A DNA stretch of 63,948 nt. Origin: Aminicenans sp964648465 (lineage in GTDB: Bacteria > Acidobacteriota > Aminicenantia > Aminicenantales > Aminicenantaceae). Positions 1 through 9,558 of the stretch are shown in pieces. The position numbers and the translations under genes were made by a program. The notes under the pieces were generated by a model, which was not told the DNA's origin, did no database searches, and saw only the letters and a list, made by a program, of their open reading frames with translations. Position 1 is the first letter of the stretch. Every line of letters begins with the position of its first letter. The stretch covers positions 1-63,948 of the forward strand of contig CAZYMU010000016.1 in assembly GCA_964648465.1 (NCBI GenBank). The letters run 5' to 3'.

Positions 1-178
1 TAAAATGCTTATTTTAATGCCAGTTATGACACAGCCTGATCTGCTTCGTTACAGCCCATTCGTGGTGAAGGACCACAACTTCATGTACTGTGCCTTGCAT
101 CTGCAGCAAGCTTGACTCGTGAATAATCCACGTCCTCCTAATCCAGTTTGAATAATGCAGGCATGTAAAATGAGCTTG

Positions 179-1057
179 CTATTCAATATTCTGAACCTGC
201 TGCCGGATACTTTCAAGCTCTCCCTTTACAGCTAAAATTTCCCTTGTTATTTCAATATGCTGGGACTTGGATCCTATGGTGTTCGTTTCTCTCATAAGCT
301 CCTGAACAGTAAAATCGAGTTTTTTCCCTACCGGCCCCTCTGTCTTTGAAGATATGAGATCCCGTACAGATGATAAATGGAATTTCAATCTTGCAATTTC
401 TTCTGTCAAATCATACTTTTGCGCCATATAAGCTGCTTCTTGCAGTAGTTTATCATCCGAAAGCGATGTTTCACAGCTTAATTCCTTCAGCCTTTCTCTC
501 ATTTTTTCCTGAATAACAACAGGCTGTTTCCTAGCCAGCTTTTCTAACCGGGTCATAATTCGTCTCAAGTTCTGAACATGGCTTCGGAGTTCCCCTGCCA
601 GTTTTCTTCCTTCTCTCATTCTCTCTTTAATAAGCTCATGCAGCGTCTTTTTAAAAGCCCTCTCTAAAAAAGCAGACTCTTCCCCAGAAAAGCTTTTCCT
701 TTTGAGTTCCATAACATGAGGGATGGCAAACAAATTCTCTATTGGGAATGAAATTTTATTGGCCATATCAGAAGATATTTTCTTAAAAGAAGAAAGAATT
801 TTCAGAAGCAGATTATCATTAATAGTAATGTCCCATCCTTTTGAATCCGAAAAAGTCAAATCAATAAAAATTTCTACCCTGCCTCTATATAGTTTTTTAT
901 CGCAGAGAGCTCTTATTGTGTTTTCAATGTCTCTAACATAGGTCCCACGGAAACTCCAATCCAAGAAACGATGGTTTAACGTCTTTATGCTTATTCTTGC
1001 GGATAGGGTTTTAAAAGTGAATTCCTTCTCCGCAAAACCTGTCATGCTTCGGATCAT
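179..1057 (-). CDS. yicC: YicC family endoribonuclease-like protein
   Basis: The product starts MIRSMTGFA, the hallmark N-terminus of YicC proteins, and its length (about 292 residues) fits the family. The C-terminal half carries the conserved DUF1732 region, with EEIARLKFHL and, near the end, the motif QELMRETNTIGSK. Known members are RNA-binding or endoribonuclease proteins involved in RNA turnover; the exact role here is inferred from family. A longer reading of 23 extra residues is possible, but the ATG at 1057 gives the family N-terminus and overlaps the stop of the upstream ABC transporter gene as ATGA (1054-1057). This suggests translational coupling in one minus-strand operon. No further gene is visible between 1 and 178. 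Confidence 0.9.
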   Translation of the reverse strand: MIRSMTGFAEKEFTFKTLSARISIKTLNHRFLDWSFRGTYVRDIENTIRALCDKKLYRGRVEIFIDLTFSDSKGWDITINDNLLLKILSSFKKISSDMANKISFPIENLFAIPHVMELKRKSFSGEESAFLERAFKKTLHELIKERMREGRKLAGELRSHVQNLRRIMTRLEKLARKQPVVIQEKMRERLKELSCETSLSDDKLLQEAAYMAQKYDLTEEIARLKFHLSSVRDLISSKTEGPVGKKLDFTVQELMRETNTIGSKSQHIEITREILAVKGELESIRQQVQNIE

Positions 1058-2859
1058 AGAATAATTTCCTTCTCTTCCGGAAACTGTAAGTCGTATAGTT
1101 TTTTGTATATCCCATTTTTCCTGCAAAGCTCAGCATGTGTGCCAATTTCAGTGATTTTTCCCTTGTCCACAACAAATATTTTATTAGCATTCCTAATCGT
1201 AGATAACCGATGGGCAATAACAAAAGTTGTCCGGTCTTTCATAACATTGGACAGTGCAATCTGGATTAATCTCTCTGATTCCGAATCAAGAGCTGAAGTA
1301 GCTTCATCAAGAATAAGAATGGGTGGGTTTTTCAGCAGCGCTCTGGCAATAGCCAATCTCTGTCTCTGCCCACTCGATAACAATGCTCCTCCCTCTCCTA
1401 TTTGAGTATCATAGGCTTCAGGAAGTTCCATTATGAAATCATGCGCCATTGCGGCTTTAGCTGCTTTTTTGACATCATCCAAACATGTTTTTACCCGGCC
1501 ATAAGCAATATTATTGCATACATTATCGTTGAAGAGAATAAGCTCTTGTGTAACAAGTCCGATCTGGGAACGGAGGGAATCAATTGTTATTTTACTGATA
1601 TCATTGTCATCAATCAAAATTTTCCCCGAAGTCGGATTATAAAAGCGAGAAAGCAGATTGATAATTGTGGTCTTTCCAGAACCACTCAATCCGACAAGAG
1701 CTACCGTCTCTGTAGGCAAAACTTCAAAATCCACATTAAAAAGTACTGGTCTTGTTTCGTTGTAACTGAATGAAACATTTTCAAATTTTACACTTCCCTT
1801 TATATGTGGAAGGGAATAAGCATTTGAATGATCAACAATTTTGGGAGTACTCTGAAGTATCTCCTGGACTCTTTCATGACAGGCCACTCCTTGCTGGATA
1901 ACAATATTGGCCCGGCTTAGTCTTTTTATAGGGGTATACATCATGAAAATTGCCATGATAAATGCGCCAAAATCTCCCGGGCTGATGTGGCCCTGGGTTA
2001 TTCTGCTGGTTCCAACAATAAGCACAAAAGCACCCAGCAAACCACCCAAAAATTCCATGAAAGGAGAGGACAGGCTTCCAATCCATGCCAGCTTCATACT
2101 CGTTTTAAAATAGCTTTTAGTTGCCTCAAAAAACTTCTTCAATTCAAACTTTTCCATAGTAAATGATTTGACTATTTTATTGCCGGTAATTGTTTCGTAA
2201 AGTAGGCTGAATATATTAGCCATTTTTTCCTGATTTAATTTCCCCTTCTTTTTAAGCTTAGTGCTAAAAACAGCCAAGGGAATAACAGCCAGCGGAGCTA
2301 TAACAAAAGATGCTATTGCCAAATGCCAGTCAATAAAAAAGATGCCAATAAGAAGAGCAAAAAGGACGAAAATTTCCTGCACAAGATCTCCAAGACTGCC
2401 TGAAACTGCCTCTTGAATCTTATCTACATCGCTGGTTAGTCTGGACATGAGTTTGCCAGTTGCCTTGTGGTCAAAATAATCAGAGGATTGGTATATTAGG
2501 TGACTAAAAAGATCATTTCTCATCTTGTTTACGACTTTCAGGCCTACTGATTTCATAAAAAAGGAAGAAAGAAAAGTAAACAATCCCTTGCCGAAAATAA
2601 CAATGACCAGAAGCAGTGGTAAAAATACCAGGAGTTGTTCTTCGGTAATATGAAGCTTATTGATAATAAAATCCATAAAACGCACTTTTTCAACAGATCC
2701 AACTTTAGGAGCAAGATGGAACATTTTATCCATGATAGGTTGAATCAAATTGACAAAAACATATGTAAAAAATGCAACAAAAACACTGCAAACAAAAGAG
2801 ACAATAAGCCTGTTTTTCTCCTTTAATGTCAGCTTTAGAAGTTTTAATATTTCTTTCAT
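1054..2859 (-). CDS. MsbA-like ABC exporter (fused membrane and ATPase domains)
   Basis: A 601-residue half-transporter with a six-helix type-1 exporter membrane domain (about residues 1-320) followed by an ABC ATPase. Walker A is GLSGSGKTT, the signature is LSSGQRQRLAIARAL, Walker B is ILILDEATSALD and the switch histidine sits in IAHRLSTI. Length and architecture match lipid A or lipid-linked exporters of the MsbA group, which work as inner-membrane homodimers and flip lipids to the periplasmic leaflet. The substrate cannot be read from sequence; multidrug export is an alternative. The downstream yicC overlaps it by 4 bp. Confidence 0.9.
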   Translation of the reverse strand: MKEILKLLKLTLKEKNRLIVSFVCSVFVAFFTYVFVNLIQPIMDKMFHLAPKVGSVEKVRFMDFIINKLHITEEQLLVFLPLLLVIVIFGKGLFTFLSSFFMKSVGLKVVNKMRNDLFSHLIYQSSDYFDHKATGKLMSRLTSDVDKIQEAVSGSLGDLVQEIFVLFALLIGIFFIDWHLAIASFVIAPLAVIPLAVFSTKLKKKGKLNQEKMANIFSLLYETITGNKIVKSFTMEKFELKKFFEATKSYFKTSMKLAWIGSLSSPFMEFLGGLLGAFVLIVGTSRITQGHISPGDFGAFIMAIFMMYTPIKRLSRANIVIQQGVACHERVQEILQSTPKIVDHSNAYSLPHIKGSVKFENVSFSYNETRPVLFNVDFEVLPTETVALVGLSGSGKTTIINLLSRFYNPTSGKILIDDNDISKITIDSLRSQIGLVTQELILFNDNVCNNIAYGRVKTCLDDVKKAAKAAMAHDFIMELPEAYDTQIGEGGALLSSGQRQRLAIARALLKNPPILILDEATSALDSESERLIQIALSNVMKDRTTFVIAHRLSTIRNANKIFVVDKGKITEIGTHAELCRKNGIYKKLYDLQFPEEKEIIL

Positions 2860-2988
2860 ATCTTAAATCTACATTGTATAATATTTATTCTTGCTCAGGA
2901 CATTTTTTATTTCTCTTCCGCTGAGTGAATTAATACCGGTTAAGGCAATCCTTGGGGGTTTTTCTTTTTCATTTTTTGGGACACCCAA

Positions 2989-3213
2989 TTATTGAAATGA
3001 TTTTTTATATTCACCCATCAAGTAATACATCTTGTCTTTAAGAACAAGCTTTTTTTTCTTTAACTCTTTTTCCTCAAGTCTCTCTTTTTCTGTCAGGAAT
3101 CCTTTTTTTTTAAACTCTTCGAGTTTTTCTTCACACTTTTTGTGGGATTCAAAAATATTTCTGAAATTCTTGTCTTCTCTTAATAAAAGCATTTTCAGCT
3201 CTTTTTCTTCCAT
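2989..3213 (-). CDS. DUF465 (YdcH-like) small coiled-coil protein
   Basis: A 74-residue, highly charged helical protein. It follows the DUF465 pattern: a D..FR....HK..E..L central helix, then the turn FLTEKERLEEKELKKKKL and the ending LKDKMYYLM. Function of the family is unknown. An AAGGAG ribosome-binding site lies just upstream of the ATG at 3213. It is on the same strand as the ABC exporter but about 130 bp away, with no obvious promoter or terminator between them. Its lysine-rich A/T-biased codons are normal for the family and need not indicate transfer. Confidence 0.75.
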   Translation of the reverse strand: MEEKELKMLLLREDKNFRNIFESHKKCEEKLEEFKKKGFLTEKERLEEKELKKKKLVLKDKMYYLMGEYKKSFQ

Positions 3214-3345
3214 TAAGCTACTCCTTACTTCAAAAGAATATCACAATAAATAGGCTATTTCAATTTGACAAGATGCCAAAACTATAAATTTTAATTGACT
3301 TAATAGGAGAGGAAAATTATACTAAAAAACAGCTCAAATAAATAT

Positions 3346-3418
3346 GGCGAGGTAGCTCAGTCGGTAGAGCGAGAGACTGAAAATCTCTGCGTCGGCGGTT
3401 CGATTCCGTCCCTCGCCA
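3346..3418 (+). tRNA. tRNA-Phe (GAA)
   Basis: A full 73-nt cloverleaf. The acceptor arms GGCGAGG (3346-3352) and CCTCGCC (3411-3417) pair perfectly and A3418 is the discriminator. The D-arm is GCTC/GAGC. The anticodon stem AGAGA/TCTCT (3372-3376, 3384-3388) holds the loop CTGAAAA with anticodon GAA at 3379-3381. The T-arm contains GGTTCGATTCC. CCA is not encoded; a T-run starts right after the gene and may serve as terminator. Confidence 0.97.
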
Positions 3419-3560
3419 TTTTTTTTCAAGTTTCATTTCCCAGGCATATAACACTCTTAATATTTTTTTATATATCTGGATTTAGTGCAGACCCGAATTA
3501 TCACGAATATTTTATATCGGAATGTTAGACTGTGGATATTATTGCAGATGTTTTCTTGTG

Positions 3561-4424
3561 CTATGAGCTTCGCGACTTCAGAAATTCTCTCAATTCAGAA
3601 CCCAACTCCCGCCTTTTTAAAGCAAGGTCAACAGATGCCTCTATGAACCCCAATTTATCACCTGCATCATAACGTATCCCCTCAAAAAGATATCCGTAAA
3701 CAGGCTGAGTATCCAGAAGTCTTTTTATTGCATCTGTGATTTGAATTTCCCCCCCATGATCCGGTGGAGTCCTTTTGATGGCGTCAAATATTTCAGGAAC
3801 GAAAACATAACGCCCTAGAATTCCAAGGTCAGAGAAAGCTTTTTCAGGGCCCGGCTTTTCGACCATATCTTCTATCTGAAAGATTCTTTCAGAAATTTGC
3901 CTGGGCTTGATAATCCCATATTTTTTTGTGCCCTCTTCATCCACACGGCCCAGGACAATTACAGAGGCTTTTAATTCGGAATATGCATTCATAAGCTGCT
4001 TTATACAGGGTACACTGCAATCAAAAATATCATCAGGAAGAAGAACAGCAAACGGCTCATGACAAATATGGTTTTCAGCCATTAGAATGGCATGACCCAG
4101 CCCCAGAGCCTCTTTTTGGCGGATAAAACAGAATTCTGCAAGATCCGAGATCCTCTTCACTTCTTCCAGAAGTTCAAGCTTTCCTTTATTTATTAAAAAC
4201 TGCTCCAGTTCGGGAGTTCTGTCAAAATGATTTTCCAGAGTCGTCTTTCCTCTGGTTGTTATGACAGCAATGTTTTTGATTCCGGACTGAACAGCTTCTT
4301 CAACACTATACTGGATTAAAGGTTTGTCAACAACATTCAGCATTTCTTTTGGCTGCGATTTTGTGGCGGGAAGAAAACGTGTACCAAAGCCTCCTGCAGG
4401 AATAACTGCTTTTCGAATCATCAT
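3561..4424 (-). CDS. galU: UTP-glucose-1-phosphate uridylyltransferase
   Basis: This enzyme makes UDP-glucose from UTP and glucose-1-phosphate for envelope polysaccharides and glycosyl transfer in the cytoplasm. The N-terminal nucleotide-binding motif reads PAGGFGTRFLPATKSQPKEM, followed by VDKPLIQYSVEEAV, the GalU consensus. Further on are LLPDDIFD (metal-binding Asp), MVEKP and GEIQITDAI. Length (about 288 residues) is normal. I place the start at the ATG at 4424, which has AAGGA four bases upstream; a TTG four codons earlier would overlap that site. A strong palindrome separates it from the porin gene behind it, so it probably has its own promoter. Confidence 0.93.
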   Translation of the reverse strand: MMIRKAVIPAGGFGTRFLPATKSQPKEMLNVVDKPLIQYSVEEAVQSGIKNIAVITTRGKTTLENHFDRTPELEQFLINKGKLELLEEVKRISDLAEFCFIRQKEALGLGHAILMAENHICHEPFAVLLPDDIFDCSVPCIKQLMNAYSELKASVIVLGRVDEEGTKKYGIIKPRQISERIFQIEDMVEKPGPEKAFSDLGILGRYVFVPEIFDAIKRTPPDHGGEIQITDAIKRLLDTQPVYGYLFEGIRYDAGDKLGFIEASVDLALKRRELGSELREFLKSRSS

Positions 4425-4466
4425 TTTATCCTTCAAATTAAGATGTTTTTCCCCACATAAAAATAT

Positions 4467-4494
4467 CCGGGGGAAAGATCTATCTTTCCCCCGG
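4467..4494 (-). terminator. Perfect 13-bp palindromic hairpin, probable terminator of the porin gene
   Basis: CCGGGGGAAAGAT (4467-4479) and ATCTTTCCCCCGG (4482-4494) pair perfectly around a 2-base loop. On the minus strand the hairpin lies about 50 bases after the stop of the FadL-type porin and is followed by an ATATTTTTA tract, so it fits intrinsic termination before galU. It is symmetric and could also act as an mRNA-stabilising end. Confidence 0.65.
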
Positions 4495-4547
4495 CATGAA
4501 TCTTCTCGATATGCAGATTTCTTAATAAAAAAAGAAATCCTGTTTTC

Positions 4548-5885
4548 TTACCAGTTATAACCTAAAGAAGCACCGAAAGACCAGATTTTCAAAGTATAAT
4601 AACCCGGCATTTCAACATCGGTTAAGGTTAAAGGAATATCTCTGTCTTTCCCTTTAAGATATTCGCCTGAAAAATCGACATGAAGACCATTCTCAAGAGC
4701 GTATCCAAAGCCAAAAGTAACTCCGTTGAAGTCATAATTGGGGACAAGAACATTCATTGTCTCATCAGGCGAAGGAGCAGGATCAAAGTAATAACCTCCT
4801 CTAAAGGCAAAGGTTTTTATCTTATATTCGGCTCCAAACCTTATTTGAGTGGCGTCTTTCCAATGCATTTTCATTTTGTTCCCTTCGCTTCCTGCCATTA
4901 TTCCCTGCCACATGACATCCGTAAATTCAAATTCAAGAACGTCAATCTTTTTCCAGTTGGTGTATTGAACATCAGCAGTAAAAGTTAAATTTTCAATCGG
5001 CTTAAAAGCTACGCCTCCAGCCAGCCACATGGGCCATGTCACTTCCGCTGTCATATCGGAAGTCGTGGGAATCGTTGCTCCAAAAAGAGGAGAGCCAGGG
5101 ATTGTACCCAAAACATTAAATTTGGATATTTCGGCATTTCCACTGAAGGATATCTTAGTGGGAGTCCGGAATGTAACCCCAATGCTAAACATTTCACTCG
5201 GCTTAGCCAACAATCCGAATGTCGCTCCATATCCCCAGCCTGTCAAGCTCACATCCTGCTGGCCATAATCCCAGTATAAAAAAGTAGCTGGAGGAATGAA
5301 CGCTTCTGTTGCACCTGCATGCGTTGAGATATCAAACATGCCGTAGTTAATGTTCAGTGCAGCACCGACAAATAGCTTGTCGCTTACCTTATATGCCAAG
5401 GCTGGTGCAATAGTGACCACTCCAATCTTGCTTTTCCAATCATAACTATTACCATAAGAAAGAGCGGCAAAATCGCTGCCCGTCCAATCAGCACCTAGAC
5501 CGGATGGAGTGTAAACTCCGATTCCAGCCACTAAATTCTCGTTTATGGGGTGGTAATATGCAGCTATTCCAACAAGATAATGCTTGGTTGGTGATGTTGC
5601 ATCCACATTGATCGATCCCAGAAAAGGATGATTATAACCAAATTTGAAAGTACTAGTTGGCAAAATATCATCACCACCAAATCCAAAAGTCTTCTGCTTG
5701 AACTGTGCGATCCCGGCTGGATTCCAGAAGATAGCACTGTAGTCATCAGCCAAACCCACAAAGGCACCACCCATAGCCACAGCTCTTGCTCCAAGACCGT
5801 TCAAATTCAAACCATTCGCAAAGACCATTGAACTCATAAACACAAGAACCGTAACAAAAGAGAGTAAGAATTTTCCTTTTTTCAT
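4548..5885 (-). CDS. OmpP1/FadL family outer-membrane transporter
   Basis: A 445-residue outer-membrane beta-barrel protein of the FadL/TodX group, which carries hydrophobic compounds such as long-chain fatty acids across the outer membrane. A clear signal peptide (residues 1-23, ending VFA) is followed by NGLNLNGLGARAVAMGGAF and the diagnostic DYSAIFWNPAGIAQ. The rest alternates aromatic and polar residues as in barrel strands and ends in YNW, an outer-membrane C-terminus. AAGGAGG precedes the ATG. The natural substrate is not readable; in this lineage lipid or hydrocarbon uptake is the usual guess. Probably a single-gene unit. Confidence 0.9.
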   Translation of the reverse strand: MKKGKFLLSFVTVLVFMSSMVFANGLNLNGLGARAVAMGGAFVGLADDYSAIFWNPAGIAQFKQKTFGFGGDDILPTSTFKFGYNHPFLGSINVDATSPTKHYLVGIAAYYHPINENLVAGIGVYTPSGLGADWTGSDFAALSYGNSYDWKSKIGVVTIAPALAYKVSDKLFVGAALNINYGMFDISTHAGATEAFIPPATFLYWDYGQQDVSLTGWGYGATFGLLAKPSEMFSIGVTFRTPTKISFSGNAEISKFNVLGTIPGSPLFGATIPTTSDMTAEVTWPMWLAGGVAFKPIENLTFTADVQYTNWKKIDVLEFEFTDVMWQGIMAGSEGNKMKMHWKDATQIRFGAEYKIKTFAFRGGYYFDPAPSPDETMNVLVPNYDFNGVTFGFGYALENGLHVDFSGEYLKGKDRDIPLTLTDVEMPGYYTLKIWSFGASLGYNW

Positions 5886-5964
5886 GTTAACCTCCTTCGA
5901 GTATTCCCTCTGTTTACGATATTTTTAACTATTTGTCAAATTAAACATCCTTCTTGCCAATGCC

Positions 5965-6045
5965 ATGCAATAATGTCCTATTCTCTGCCACGCAAAAGTG
6001 TCCGGTTCTTAGCAATGTGAAAATGTCCTGATGCCAGGTGCAGAA
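5965..6045. repeat. Three imperfect tandem repeats around TGTCC, possible remnant of an IS21-type terminus
   Basis: Three units of about 27 bp each contain AA(A/T)-TGTCC, preceded by GCAA or TGAA. They lie just downstream of the CocE-like hydrolase gene with no transposase nearby. Closely spaced terminal repeats of this kind are typical of IS21-family ends; compare the repeats at 39328-39420. The assignment is weak and rests only on spacing and repetition. Confidence 0.3.
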
Positions 6046-6062
6046 TTCATGTACCGGTTAGA

Positions 6063-7949
6063 CTATTCAAGGACCCTTAGTTTTAGATGCGAACCGTATG
6101 CAGCCGAACGGTAGACCTTATGCATAGCTTTCTTGAAATCGGATTCTTCCGCATGGTAGATATCCATGAATTTCTGGGGGTTTCGGTCGATAACCGGAAA
6201 CCATGTACTTTGAACCTGCACCATTATCCGGTGCCCTTTGCGGAAACAGTGGTATTTATCCCGCAGGTCATAAGTTATGTGTGTGATCTCTCCAGGTACA
6301 AAGGGCTCCGGATCTTCAAAACTTGTGCGGTACTTCCCACGAAATACATCAGCACCAACCAGCATCTGGAAATTCCCTTTTGTCTCATTATTCGTGTCGG
6401 GAATAATCTCGGGAGAACCCTCTGGGAAAACATCGATCAACTTGACAATCCAGTCCGCATCCGTCCCTGTTGTTGAGACAAAAAGATTTGCAATAATAGG
6501 TCCGGCAATCGTCACATCTTCGGAGAGGATATCGCTCTGGTAGGCCAGCACATCAGGACGATTAGCTGCAAAGCGCTGGTCCTCGATCATCCAAGTATGC
6601 CCCTGATAAGTGCGAACCTCTGCCGAGTATGGAACAGGGTTGTCAGGATCGCTTACAAAATCATCATAAACCTTATCCGACTTTTCTTGAGGAGCTGTAA
6701 ATGAAAGCTTCCCTTCAGCCTGCAGATAGAGATTTTTTTCAACTGCTTGCGGCGGAGGCCACCTGTCATAGGATTTCCACTGGTTGGTGCCGGTTTCAAA
6801 AACCAGGGCTTCCGGGAGCTCAAGTTTACTCTTGTCCTTTAAATTGTAAAGAAAGAAGGGGAACTCAATTTTCTTCTGGAAATACACAGCAGTGTCCGAG
6901 CCGAAGCGGATATTTCCCAGGAAATCTCCCTTTTCTCTTGCCCATCCTCCATGCCGCCAGGGGCCGACTACCAGGATGCTTTTATTTTCGGGATTGTTTT
7001 TCTCGACTGTATAATAAATACTCATAGGGCCGTAAAAATCCTCTGCATCAAACCATCCAGCAACATTGAGAACAGCGTGTTTGATATTGTTCAGATGCTG
7101 CAGGACATTTTGCTGCTTCCAGTAATCATCATAATCACCATGCTCCATGTATTCATTCCAGGTAGGAACACTCTCATGGAAATACTTTTTATCCACATTT
7201 GATACAGGTCCCAGTTCCAGGAAGAATTTATATCCGTTGGTGGTTCCGTAATCGAATCTGGCACCACGTTTCTCAGAGGGACTTGACCTCACAACGGCAT
7301 TTCCAGAAAGCCAGCCAAACGTATACATCAGCCGAAAAGCACCGTTATGATGAAAATCATCCCCAATCCACATGTCCGATGGCGATGCTTGAGGAGAAGA
7401 GGCTTTCAGAGCAGGATGAGCTTCGATCATTCCCATGACCGTTTGAAAGCCAGGATAGGAAATTCCCCACTGCCCGACACGACCGTTGTTATCAGGGACA
7501 TTATTTAAGATCCATTCGATAGTATCATATGTGTCGCTGCTTTCGTCAGTATCCTCAGGCTCCTGTTTTACTGCTCTGTGGGGCCGCATCACTACGAATT
7601 CACCTTCGGATTTGAATTTTCCTCTCACATCCTGATAGACAAATATAAACCCTTCCGGAGCATACATTTTGTTCGGACCCAGACTGTGCCGACCTGTTTC
7701 CGGACCGTAATCCCCGACAGAATAAGGCGTACGGAAAAGCATTACAGGATATTTTTGGCTTCTGTCCTTGGGGATGTAAACTTGGGTATAGAGTTTGACT
7801 CCATCCCGCATCAAAACCATTTGTTCGCTCTTGGTATAATGCTTCTTGACCTCATAATTCGCCCCGCTACAGGCAAAAACTGATAAGATAACAGCGAATA
7901 AAACGAAAATCCTCAAATTCAAAAATTTATTTCTTAAAACAGAACTCAT
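6063..7949 (-). CDS. Secreted CocE/NonD family alpha/beta hydrolase (S15-like)
   Basis: A 628-residue protein with a lipoprotein-type signal (AVILSVFAC, Cys at about residue 27), so it is probably anchored in the envelope. The N-terminal alpha/beta-hydrolase domain has MRDGVKLYTQVYIP, the oxyanion region FRTPYS, the nucleophile elbow GQWGISYPGFQ (Ser), the acid in AGWFDAEDFYG and the base in GPWRHGGW. The C-terminal jelly-roll domain of this family follows (TWMIEDQRFAANRPDVL onward). Known relatives cleave X-Pro dipeptides, cocaine or glutaryl-cephalosporin esters; the actual substrate is unknown. AGGAGG lies upstream of the ATG. It is not obviously in an operon. Confidence 0.88.
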   Translation of the reverse strand: MSSVLRNKFLNLRIFVLFAVILSVFACSGANYEVKKHYTKSEQMVLMRDGVKLYTQVYIPKDRSQKYPVMLFRTPYSVGDYGPETGRHSLGPNKMYAPEGFIFVYQDVRGKFKSEGEFVVMRPHRAVKQEPEDTDESSDTYDTIEWILNNVPDNNGRVGQWGISYPGFQTVMGMIEAHPALKASSPQASPSDMWIGDDFHHNGAFRLMYTFGWLSGNAVVRSSPSEKRGARFDYGTTNGYKFFLELGPVSNVDKKYFHESVPTWNEYMEHGDYDDYWKQQNVLQHLNNIKHAVLNVAGWFDAEDFYGPMSIYYTVEKNNPENKSILVVGPWRHGGWAREKGDFLGNIRFGSDTAVYFQKKIEFPFFLYNLKDKSKLELPEALVFETGTNQWKSYDRWPPPQAVEKNLYLQAEGKLSFTAPQEKSDKVYDDFVSDPDNPVPYSAEVRTYQGHTWMIEDQRFAANRPDVLAYQSDILSEDVTIAGPIIANLFVSTTGTDADWIVKLIDVFPEGSPEIIPDTNNETKGNFQMLVGADVFRGKYRTSFEDPEPFVPGEITHITYDLRDKYHCFRKGHRIMVQVQSTWFPVIDRNPQKFMDIYHAEESDFKKAMHKVYRSAAYGSHLKLRVLE

Positions 7950-8104
7950 CTATACCTCCTATTTCATATGGAATTCCGCCCGGAATATGAATATAATAAA
8001 GAACATCAAGCTCTTATGTCAATCTGAATTCACGGTCAAATAGGGATTCAGCTTATAAGGTGGCATGATGGAAGAGGTTTTTAGGATCATAGGTCCCCGG
8101 GTTA

Positions 8105-9367
8105 TTGGTTGAAAAAATCAATGAAGATCCTGTTGGTTGCTTTGATCGCTGTGGGGCTCACCTCTCACCTCGTCTCGGATTCTCTTACGACCTTTTCGGA
8201 GACGGCAAGACTTCGGTCAGAGGATCTTATTCAAGATATAACGAGTACCTGATGATCCAGTACTATTCGCTTGCAAACCCCAATTATCCCAATACAGGAA
8301 GCTGGTACTGGTATGACGACAACTATAATCAGATTCCAGATGTTTCGGACAGTTACACACTGCGCTACATGCCTCCAAACCCGTTTACTTACGATCTGGA
8401 CGCAGAAATGAACAGAGATGCCACCGCTCCTTATACGAATGAGTTCACTCTTGGCATCGAAAGAGAGCTCCTCAGAGACTTCAGTCTTGGCTTAACTCTC
8501 ATCTATAAGCACAAACAGAATGTCTTTAAAGATGTCAATGATTACAGTCTTGGTAAAGATGAAGCGTGGAAAGGATATACAACTGACAGCCCCTACTGGG
8601 AAAAATTCGAGTTTTCGGATCCAGGTGATGACGGCTTCTTCGGAACAGATGATGATATAACGTCATACTGCTATGCCGAAAAAGCTGATGCACCTCCTAT
8701 CCACTATTATCTGACAAACGCTGAGGGTTCCTATCGAAAATACTATGCCCTTCAGTTCATTGCAAATAAGAGAATGTCCAACCGCTGGCAAATGCTTGCA
8801 TCTCTTGTCTGGAGCAAGGTCTGGGGTAATATCGGCGGAGACTACAACTCATCCTACGGTGCCTCAGGAAACTTCGATACCCCCAATTCCTGGATTTATT
8901 CTGGTGGAAGACTGGATTTTGACCGTCCGATAAATATCAAGATTCAGAGCACGGTCATCCTGCCTTATGACATTGTTCTCAGTGCTTACTTTAACCACCG
9001 TTCCGGCTCTCCATGGAGAAAGTCAGTTACAATTTACATTCCCGATGACCCCAAGTACAAATATCCTGGTGATAGTTACGGTGTCCCCACTGAAGAAATC
9101 GGAGAAAGACGAAACGCACCTGTGACAACACTCGATTTGAGGTTAGAAAAGAGATTCCACCTGACAGAAACCGTTACAGTAGGCGGATATCTCGATGTGA
9201 TGAACGCCCTGGGCAGAAGCGGTTATTCTGTTACTTCCAATCCTGGAGGTTATATCGACTACTCAAATCCTTCCAACCCGACTTTTGAAAGATACGGAAA
9301 TTATGGTGATATCTCCGGTGCCTACGGAAATAGAGTCGTCAAAGCAAGTTTGCGCTTAACTTTCTAA
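8105..9367 (+). pseudogene. C-terminal fragment of a TonB-dependent receptor
   Basis: From HLSPRLGFSYDLFGDGKT to the end, the 420-residue reading aligns with roughly residues 648-1063 of the intact receptor at 14470-17661: shared FGDGKT, RMSNRWQ, FDRP..IK, HRSGS.W and the final F. The signal peptide, carboxypeptidase-regulatory domain, plug and about half of the barrel are missing. The open frame starts only at a TTG without a convincing ribosome-binding site. A separate ATG at 8121, one base out of frame, reads a signal-peptide-like start (MKILLVALIAVGLTSHL) that stops after about 40 codons. The stretch therefore looks like a deletion junction. A functional protein is unlikely. Confidence 0.8.
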
Positions 9368-9388
9368 TTACAGAATTAAAGGCGGAAA

Positions 9389-9418
9389 ATAGGGGAGGGA
9401 AACCTTCCCTATTTTTTT
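9389..9418 (+). terminator. Intrinsic terminator after the receptor fragment
   Basis: The stem ATAGGGGAGG (9389-9398) pairs with CCTTCCCTAT (9403-9412), one G-T pair, around a GAAA loop, followed by a run of seven T. Confidence 0.8.
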
Positions 9419-9558
9419 CTCCAGCAACTCAGCAGCTCTGTGACTACATAACTCATAAAAGAAACTCAAAGCAGATGGGAGAGAGCAAGATCAAGCCAGA
9501 TTTGTTAATTCAAGAAAGCTGAAGTATAATAAAGAATATTTGAATGAGGGGAATAAAA

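Noticed and set aside
1..178. Possible gene remnant upstream of the window start
   Set aside because: Both strands were read; no frame gives a recognisable protein and no RNA structure was evident.
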